Origin: CAYLPU01 sp964385635
Lineage (GTDB): Bacteria; Chloroflexota; Anaerolineae; B4-G1
Assembly: GCA_964385635.1 (NCBI GenBank)
Contig: CAYLPU010000070.1
Coordinates: 1-26,862 of the forward strand
Direction: 5' to 3'
Length of the DNA: 26,862 nucleotides
The notes under the pieces are model-generated. The model was not told the origin of the DNA. It saw only the letters and a program-made list of their open reading frames with translations, and did no database searches. Below are positions 22,161-26,862 of this stretch, one piece after another; positions within the stretch are counted from its first letter, which is position 1, and each line of letters starts with the position of its first letter. The translations under genes were made by a program, and so were the position numbers.

Positions 22161-23249
22161 ATGAAGGCGCCAAAGGAACTGATCCGCCAATTGCCCGATC
22201 TCGACGCACTGGCAGAACAACTGGAGAGAGAGGCTAGGGCAACTATCTCTCGCGCTTTTCCGGCCGAAGATCGCGGGTTGCGGGAACGGGCAATAGTCGG
22301 GTTTGGAGACGCAGCGGACGTAGTGGAGTTACCCGAGATTGAGACCACCCTCGACACAACGCGCGAGCGATGGGTGGAGGCGGGCACGCGCGCCATAAAC
22401 AGAATCCGCACTGAGGGTGAGGAGGCCGACTTAGACCCAGAGGAAGCCATCGGCTTGGAGGCGATCGTCCTGATCGAGGGCCGGCCCGCGATCCTCATTC
22501 AAGATGGCCGCTTCTTCCCGCCTCCCATTAAGTGGCAGATCCTGGAAGAGGTGCGAGACAACATAGAGAAAGCGTTCCAGAGCGTCGGCCGAATCGAGCT
22601 GACCGGCCATCCTTCCTACGAGTGGATCGGTACCGGATTCCTCGTGGCTGAAGACGTGATCATGACCAACCGGCACGTGGCGAAGATATTCTGCCATGTA
22701 GAAGAGTATGGACAATGGGCATTTGAACCCGAGATGACGGCACGCATTGATTACGTCGAGGAATTCGGCGCGGTTAACTCGGCGGAGTTTGCCATCACAG
22801 ACGTGATTGGCGTCCACGACACACTGGATCTCGCGCTATTCAGGGTAGAGCGCAAGTCCAGTCGAGGCTTACCATCACCTGAGCCGCTTACCGTTGCTTT
22901 CGAGGCCCCCAGCACAGAACCAGGCGGCCAGGTGTATACTGTGGGGTATCCGGCCTGGGATGGACGCCGAAACGATCCTCCGATCATGCGGAAAATCTTC
23001 TCGAACATCTTCGACGTCAAGCGCCTCCAGCCCGGCGAGATCATGGAGTTCTTGGAGCGAAAGCGTGCCTTCAAGCACGACTGCTCAACGCTTGGCGGCA
23101 ACTCCGGCTCGTGCGTCATCGATCTGGAGACCAACCTGGTCACCGGGCTCCACTTTGGAGGTCGCTACCTCAAGGGTAACTACGCGGTAGCCCTGTGGCA
23201 ACTCACCGGCGATCCACTGCTCAAGAAGGCAAAAGTCAACTTCGGCTAG
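22161..23249 (+). CDS. Trypsin-like serine protease, apparently cytoplasmic (operon gene 3)
   Basis: The ATG at 22161 has an AAGGAGG site 6 nt upstream. The 362-residue product has no signal peptide. Residues 1-145 form an N-terminal region rich in helices and acidic residues, of unknown function. Residues about 146-360 form a chymotrypsin-fold protease: His172 in TNRHVA preceded by GTGFLVAEDVIM, Asp223 in DTLDLALFRV, and Ser315 in LGGNSGSCVID followed by VTGLHFGG. The triad is complete. Substrate-loop DCSTLGGNSGS is typical of bacterial V8/HtrA-like peptidases, but there is no PDZ domain. A cytoplasmic trypsin fold with an extra N-terminal domain is more typical of regulated effector proteases than of secreted digestion enzymes. 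The gene lies 77 bp after its upstream neighbour and 32 bp before a PLD gene. Confidence 0.92.
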   Translation: MKAPKELIRQLPDLDALAEQLEREARATISRAFPAEDRGLRERAIVGFGDAADVVELPEIETTLDTTRERWVEAGTRAINRIRTEGEEADLDPEEAIGLEAIVLIEGRPAILIQDGRFFPPPIKWQILEEVRDNIEKAFQSVGRIELTGHPSYEWIGTGFLVAEDVIMTNRHVAKIFCHVEEYGQWAFEPEMTARIDYVEEFGAVNSAEFAITDVIGVHDTLDLALFRVERKSSRGLPSPEPLTVAFEAPSTEPGGQVYTVGYPAWDGRRNDPPIMRKIFSNIFDVKRLQPGEIMEFLERKRAFKHDCSTLGGNSGSCVIDLETNLVTGLHFGGRYLKGNYAVALWQLTGDPLLKKAKVNFG

Positions 23250-23281
23250 ACTAGATAGGATAGAGACCAAGGGGGGCGAGA

Positions 23282-24610
23282 ATGGAAACCAATAATACAG
23301 GGGTGTCCGATGTCGACTTCTTACTCGAGTTGGTACCGCGTCAGTGCCGACTTCAGGAATACGAGAAGATCGATGTGCCAACGTTCGAACTCACCGGGGA
23401 CTTCATCGCGTACGCGTCGCCCGAATCCACGTATGCAGTGACGAAGAGGCTCATGGACGGAGCGACGGAGTCGATTCTCGTCGGGATCTACGACTTCACG
23501 GCGGACCACATGAGAGACACGCTCATCGCGGCAATTAACCGGGGGGTGAAGGTGTCCGTGATGCTCGACCTGGACAACCGGAAGGGCGAACCTGAGTTGT
23601 GGGACGAACTCCTGCAGCAAGGTATTGAGGGAGTGCCGGCCCCTTCCTGTGCAAGCAGCCACGCCCGGTACTTCCCGTCGTGCCACGAAAAGGTGATCGT
23701 CATAGACGGAACCTGGACGCTCGTCCAGAGCGGGAACTACTCAGACGCCAGCATCCCCAAGAACGAAAAGGATGGCGGCGACCCCAATGACCCCTATGGC
23801 TTCGCTCCGGGCAACCGGGACATGGGTGTCGCTATCAAATCAGAACCGCTAGCCACATTCTTCACCAAGATCATACGGAGCGACATGAAGCTGGAGAGCG
23901 ATGCTCTGGACGTCGAAATGATCCAAGAGGAGATAGTCGAACCTATGGAGGTGTTCCTGGAGGCGGCCAGGCCACCGAAGCAACCCCCGAGACTCTTTCC
24001 GAGCAGGCTCTTCAGGCCGCAGGAAAGCATCAAGGTAATACCGGTGCTTTCGCCCGACAACTATATGGAGATTGTCCCGGATTTCCTCGCCTCAGCAACC
24101 AGGTCCATTTACATCGAGCAGCAGTACATACGTGGGTACCAACCGGAAATCCGAAAGCTCCTGTCGGCGATCCGTGCCGCGATGGACAAGAACCTCGATC
24201 TGGATGTGCGGATCATCGTGGCCTGGCCATACAAACCACGCTCCGATAAGGAGACCAGGTCAATTAAGGTACTGGAGGAGTTCGGGCTTACGCTCGGCAC
24301 CAACGTCCGCTTCTTGAACCGCAGGTATCTCGTCCACTGCCACAACAAACTGATCATCGTGGACAGGCAGGCGGTCCTGGTGAGCTCTCAGAACTGGTCT
24401 GACTTTGCTGTTGCGAAGAACCGGGAAGCGGGCCTTCTTCTTCGCTACCCGCAGATGGCTCGCTACTACGCCGCCATCTTCAACGTGGACTGGAGGACCG
24501 GACGCAAGACATTCGTAGAACCGGTGACGCCAGAGTCTGTCGCTGGACTTGAAGCGGTGGACACCGGCAGGACAGTGGCGGCGAACCTGGGCGACTACAT
24601 CGAGGTGTAG
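23282..24610 (+). CDS. Phospholipase D-superfamily enzyme (operon gene 4)
   Basis: A 442-residue protein with two HKD half-sites: His135-x-Lys137-x4-Asp142 (CHEKVIVIDG, then QSGNYS) and His354-x-Lys356-x4-Asp361 (CHNKLIIVDR, then SSQNWS). Both are intact, so a phosphodiesterase acting on phospholipid or nucleic acid is expected; the family also includes nucleases and cardiolipin synthases. There are no TM helices or signal peptide, so it should be cytoplasmic. The segment between the two halves (about 200-250) is acidic then Pro/Arg-rich, probably a linker. The ATG at 23282 follows AAGGGGGGCGAG. The gene lies 32 bp after the protease. The lack of membrane helices argues against a standard cardiolipin synthase and leaves nuclease or phospholipase open. 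Confidence 0.92.
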   Translation: METNNTGVSDVDFLLELVPRQCRLQEYEKIDVPTFELTGDFIAYASPESTYAVTKRLMDGATESILVGIYDFTADHMRDTLIAAINRGVKVSVMLDLDNRKGEPELWDELLQQGIEGVPAPSCASSHARYFPSCHEKVIVIDGTWTLVQSGNYSDASIPKNEKDGGDPNDPYGFAPGNRDMGVAIKSEPLATFFTKIIRSDMKLESDALDVEMIQEEIVEPMEVFLEAARPPKQPPRLFPSRLFRPQESIKVIPVLSPDNYMEIVPDFLASATRSIYIEQQYIRGYQPEIRKLLSAIRAAMDKNLDLDVRIIVAWPYKPRSDKETRSIKVLEEFGLTLGTNVRFLNRRYLVHCHNKLIIVDRQAVLVSSQNWSDFAVAKNREAGLLLRYPQMARYYAAIFNVDWRTGRKTFVEPVTPESVAGLEAVDTGRTVAANLGDYIEV

Positions 24611-24643
24611 AGCATAACGCGGTCTCCAGCCGCAACCAACGTA

Positions 24644-24664
24644 GGACAAGATGGCATCTTGTCC
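24644..24664. repeat. Perfect 9-bp inverted repeat downstream of the PLD gene
   Basis: GGACAAGAT (24644-24652), a 3-nt loop and ATCTTGTCC (24656-24664). No T-tract follows, so it is not a classic terminator. A second, weaker pair TTGTAGG / CCTACAA (24692-24698, 24714-24720) lies in the same 214-bp spacer. These may shape transcript processing or be dispersed repeats; I see no convincing promoter or small gene in 24611-24824. Confidence 0.6.
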
Positions 24665-24824
24665 CACAGATTCTCACGGACAACGCAAATGTTGTAGGGC
24701 AATTCTATACGAGCCTACAAAGTAAGACAAGGAGGAGCGTGCATGATCGCCTGAAGCCAACATAGTCGGAGTTTGGGGTCGAGTAGACACAACGAGGCAA
24801 ACTATCCTGAAAGGAGCAAAAAAG

Positions 24825-25703
24825 ATGGCTGTACCCAGTTCCTCAACGCCACGGACATCACGGCTGTACAAGGCCCAAAAGGAGTTGCGAGAACTCGACG
24901 AGCTCGTGAGAGTCGGAGACAAGACAGAAGAACAGGCTGCAGAAGAAAGGAAGGTGCTGGAGCAGGGATTAAAGAGGAAGAAATGGCGACTGAACCTGTG
25001 GCTTCTCCTCGGCATACTGGTGGCGGCTGCCCTTGTCACCGCGATCTTAAGGGCACTGCCAGAGGAGGGAGGGTTGCTCTGGCTGGTCACCATTCCGCCT
25101 CTGCCGAAGGAGGTTGGTGAGATCGCTTCGGTTCTGGCTCCCTTGGTTGCGGTAGCGGTGGCCATCGAGCGCTTGCTTGAGACCGTCTTCAACTGGTATG
25201 AGCAGTCGATACGAACAGTGTCAGAGGTCGTGACGGGGATTCGGGAACCGATAGACTGGATAGAGAAAGAACTATGGGAAGCCTACAAGGCAGCCGAAGA
25301 GGCTGCCAAGCAGACCGGCATCGTAGCGGATGAAGCATCGCTGCAACTGCTCGACAGGGCTGAACAGAGATTGGCCAAGGCCGAGAGTCGGTTATTAGGC
25401 TGGGTGAAGGCTCCTGAGTACGTGGCCTGGAAGCGTGCCCTGAGCATTTGGGTCGGGCTCCTCGTGGGCCTGGAGGTTGCTGTCTTGGGCGACATGGGCA
25501 TGCTCCACACCATCGGCATTCCGTCGCCCCGGATTCTTGACATGCTCATCACCGGCCTGGTGGTTGGAGCCGGCCCTGGCCCAATGCACTCCATCATCGG
25601 CATGTTGCAGGGCGGTAAGGATGCGCTGGAGAAGCTGGGTGATCTGGCCGAAGGCAAGGTGGTGCGGGCAGCCGTGGAGGAACTGAAGAAGGCCAAGCAG
25701 TAG
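24825..25703 (+). CDS. Four-TM membrane protein of unknown family (operon gene 5)
   Basis: The ATG at 24825 follows AAAGGAG. The 292-residue protein starts with a charged helical stretch (14-53), then hydrophobic segments at about 55-76 and 97-117, a cytoplasmic-looking amphipathic and coiled region (120-195, rich in Ala, Glu and Lys), and two more hydrophobic segments (203-222, 238-258) followed by a basic helix (264-292). The loop GLVVGAGPGPMHSIIGML lies in and after the last TM. No catalytic motif is seen. It could assemble into a membrane complex or pore with the large Ig membrane protein, but nothing in the sequence proves it. A 214-bp spacer separates it from the PLD gene, while the next gene begins 7 bp after it. 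Confidence 0.8.
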   Translation: MAVPSSSTPRTSRLYKAQKELRELDELVRVGDKTEEQAAEERKVLEQGLKRKKWRLNLWLLLGILVAAALVTAILRALPEEGGLLWLVTIPPLPKEVGEIASVLAPLVAVAVAIERLLETVFNWYEQSIRTVSEVVTGIREPIDWIEKELWEAYKAAEEAAKQTGIVADEASLQLLDRAEQRLAKAESRLLGWVKAPEYVAWKRALSIWVGLLVGLEVAVLGDMGMLHTIGIPSPRILDMLITGLVVGAGPGPMHSIIGMLQGGKDALEKLGDLAEGKVVRAAVEELKKAKQ

Positions 25704-25710
25704 AACACAC

Positions 25711-26550
25711 ATGTCCCGAAACAAATGGCTCATCGTGGCAGCCCTGGCGCTGGCCGACGTGATCGTTCTGGGGGCGATGGCGATCGTGGTTGTCCGTTCC
25801 ACAACACGCCTGGCATCGGCCCCCACAACCGTCCCGACCACGGTGGCGCCGGCCCAGCCCACCGCCACACCTCCACCCACCTGGACACTTACCTCCAGTC
25901 CTACTCCCCAGTCCACCCATACCCCCAGACCCACCGGCACGTCTACTCAGACACCCACCACCTGGCCGACTCCTACCCCCACGCTGCCGCCCACACCTGC
26001 TCCCGTGCTGCTCGAAAACCCCGCGTTTGAGGGCATCAGCGAGAACTTCGTCCCCGGCTGGCAGATAGGAGGATTCGTAAACTGGGCTCCGGGCGAGGAA
26101 TTCGATCCTGCCACCTCCTACGCTGCCCCGCGCTTCCACCAGGCCGATGACCCGCACCAGTGGATCAATGGGCCAACGCTCCAGATTGACACCGTTCCCT
26201 GGGTCAAACTGCGGGCCTGGGTGTTTCAGACGGTGGAAGTGGAGCCAGGTAGCCGCGTGCAGTTCCAGGTGCGTGCGATGGGATTTGTCAAGGAGACAGC
26301 GGGAGGCTATATCCTAAAGGCAGGGGTGGACTCAGATGGCGGGGAGGGGTGCGAAGCGGCGCGATGGGGAGCCGAGCCAATCGTCAATCAGAATGATGGA
26401 GTGATCAAACTTACATCACCGGAGGTAGTCGCGGGCCAGGCAGGCCAGGTGACAGTCTGCATGTTCGCTGAGACGCAGTTCGCGCAAACCTACCACGCCG
26501 CCTTTTTCGATGACGCAGTGCTCACCGCGTTGCCACCTGTACGGCCGTGA
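25711..26550 (+). CDS. Membrane-anchored surface protein with Thr/Pro stalk and jelly-roll domain (operon gene 6)
   Basis: The 279-residue product has one N-terminal hydrophobic anchor or uncleaved signal (5-28), a Thr/Pro-rich stalk (about 37-98) and a beta-sandwich domain (99-276). The domain begins LLENPAFEGI...PGWQ and ends AAFFDDAVL, the framing seen in carbohydrate-binding-module or galactose-binding-like jelly rolls. It should be displayed outside the cell. The start lies 7 bp after the stop of the preceding gene with only a weak AAGG upstream, so translation is probably coupled. It is the last gene before a bidirectional terminator. The Thr/Pro stalk resembles that of the lipoprotein at 3397-4212. 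The ligand is unknown. Confidence 0.82.
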   Translation: MSRNKWLIVAALALADVIVLGAMAIVVVRSTTRLASAPTTVPTTVAPAQPTATPPPTWTLTSSPTPQSTHTPRPTGTSTQTPTTWPTPTPTLPPTPAPVLLENPAFEGISENFVPGWQIGGFVNWAPGEEFDPATSYAAPRFHQADDPHQWINGPTLQIDTVPWVKLRAWVFQTVEVEPGSRVQFQVRAMGFVKETAGGYILKAGVDSDGGEGCEAARWGAEPIVNQNDGVIKLTSPEVVAGQAGQVTVCMFAETQFAQTYHAAFFDDAVLTALPPVRP

Positions 26551-26570
26551 GCGACACAGGTTTTGGAAAA

Positions 26571-26601
26571 GCCCCCTGGCTTTTCGCCGGGGGGCTTCGT
26601 C
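26571..26601. terminator. Bidirectional terminator between the operon and the sigma factor gene
   Basis: GCCCCCTGGC (26571-26580), loop TTTTC and GCCGGGGGGC (26586-26595) form a 10-bp stem with one G-T pair. On the plus strand TTCGTCC follows; on the minus strand CTTTTCC follows, a better tail. It lies in the 73-bp gap between converging genes and should serve both. Confidence 0.8.
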
Positions 26602-26623
26602 CATTCGTTCTAACGTGGAAAAT

Positions 26624-26862
26624 CTAACGCAGGAAATCACGCAGTTTGCGGCTGCGGCCGGGGTGGCGCAACTTCCGGAGCGCCTTGGATTCGATCTGCC
26701 GCACACGCTCTCGTGTGACACCGAAGGCACGCCCGACCTCTTCCAGCGTGTGGCTTTCCCCATCCTTAAGCCCGAAACGCATTTCCAACACCTCGCGCTC
26801 CCGTTCGCCAAGCGCATCGAGGATGGAGCGCACCTGTTCCTTGAGCAGTTGGCTGGAGGTTG
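26624..26862 (-). CDS. rpoD: RNA polymerase major sigma factor, C-terminal end (partial)
   Basis: The minus-strand frame is open to the right edge, so only the last 79 residues are visible. They form sigma region 4: LGEREREVLEMRFGL, the acidic GDG-like stretch KDGESHTLEEVG, the helix-turn-helix VGRAFGVTRERVRQIESKAL and the terminal KLRHPGRSRKLRDFL. This is the -35-binding domain of primary (group 1 or 2) sigma factors. The C-terminal HPxRSRKLRDFL ending is typical of RpoD/SigA. The start and regions 1-3 lie beyond the window, so an alternative group 2 sigma cannot be excluded. Confidence 0.93.
   Translation of the reverse strand, partial: TSSQLLKEQVRSILDALGEREREVLEMRFGLKDGESHTLEEVGRAFGVTRERVRQIESKALRKLRHPGRSRKLRDFLR

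Noticed and set aside
23282..24610. Cardiolipin synthase assignment for the PLD protein
   Set aside because: It has both HKD motifs but lacks the N-terminal membrane helices of standard cardiolipin synthases.
1..26862. tRNA, rRNA or known riboswitch genes
   Set aside because: I inspected the intergenic stretches and found no cloverleaf, rRNA segment or recognisable riboswitch core; a covariance-model scan was not possible.

Overview
The window is GC-rich bacterial DNA, apparently a scaffold from an assembly because it carries one run of exactly 100 N (16892-16991). Several traits suggest a Chloroflexota (Anaerolineae-like) bacterium: surface proteins with a signal or lipobox followed by Thr/Pro-rich linkers, many short perfect palindromes scattered between and inside genes, an AIM24-family protein and several polyphosphate kinases. 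This assignment is inference; no rRNA or tRNA gene is present to confirm it.

Layout. (1) 2-2743: a DNA adenine methyltransferase of Type III Mod (beta-class) form, cut by the window edge, with an AT-rich central specificity region and two palindromic repeats inside the reading frame. (2) 2871-4510: a small unknown protein, a lipoprotein with an SH3-like domain, and the remnant of a NagD-type HAD phosphatase ending at a hairpin repeat. (3) 6240-4559 (minus): a promoter and a tightly coupled pair, a two-TM protein with a WYL-like domain and a patatin-like phospholipase. (4) 6295-6560: a palindromic element between 11-bp direct repeats, then the tail of a broken ABC transporter ATPase. (5) 6574-10553 (plus): AIM24 protein, then ppk1 and a metallophosphoesterase. 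(6) 11349-10634 (minus): a short antitoxin-like protein and an overlapping retropepsin-type aspartic protease. (7) 17068-11582 (minus): a CYTH-HTH-Ppx/GppA-C-CHAD protein, adenylate kinase, a PPK2 with an RNA polymerase alpha-CTD-like tail, and a second PPK2 with a poly-lysine tail. (8) 17179-26550 (plus): a six-gene run with a 1243-aa multi-Ig membrane protein, an uncharacterised protein, a trypsin-like protease without signal peptide, a PLD-family enzyme, a four-TM protein and a membrane-anchored jelly-roll protein. (9) A convergent terminator and the C-terminal end of the major sigma factor gene on the minus strand.

Two themes stand out. First, polyphosphate: ppk1 (polyP synthesis), two PPK2s (polyP-driven nucleotide phosphorylation), adenylate kinase (AMP/ADP/ATP balance) and a protein joining a triphosphate-tunnel (CYTH) fold, a Ppx/GppA C-terminal module and a polyP-binding CHAD domain lie within 10 kb, enough for a polyP/adenylate energy circuit. 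Second, two candidate stress or immunity modules: the WYL-membrane/patatin pair and the protease/PLD/Ig-membrane operon. Their function cannot be shown from sequence alone. The most unusual architectures I see are the PPK2-alphaCTD fusion and the CYTH-HTH-Ppx/GppA-C-CHAD fusion.
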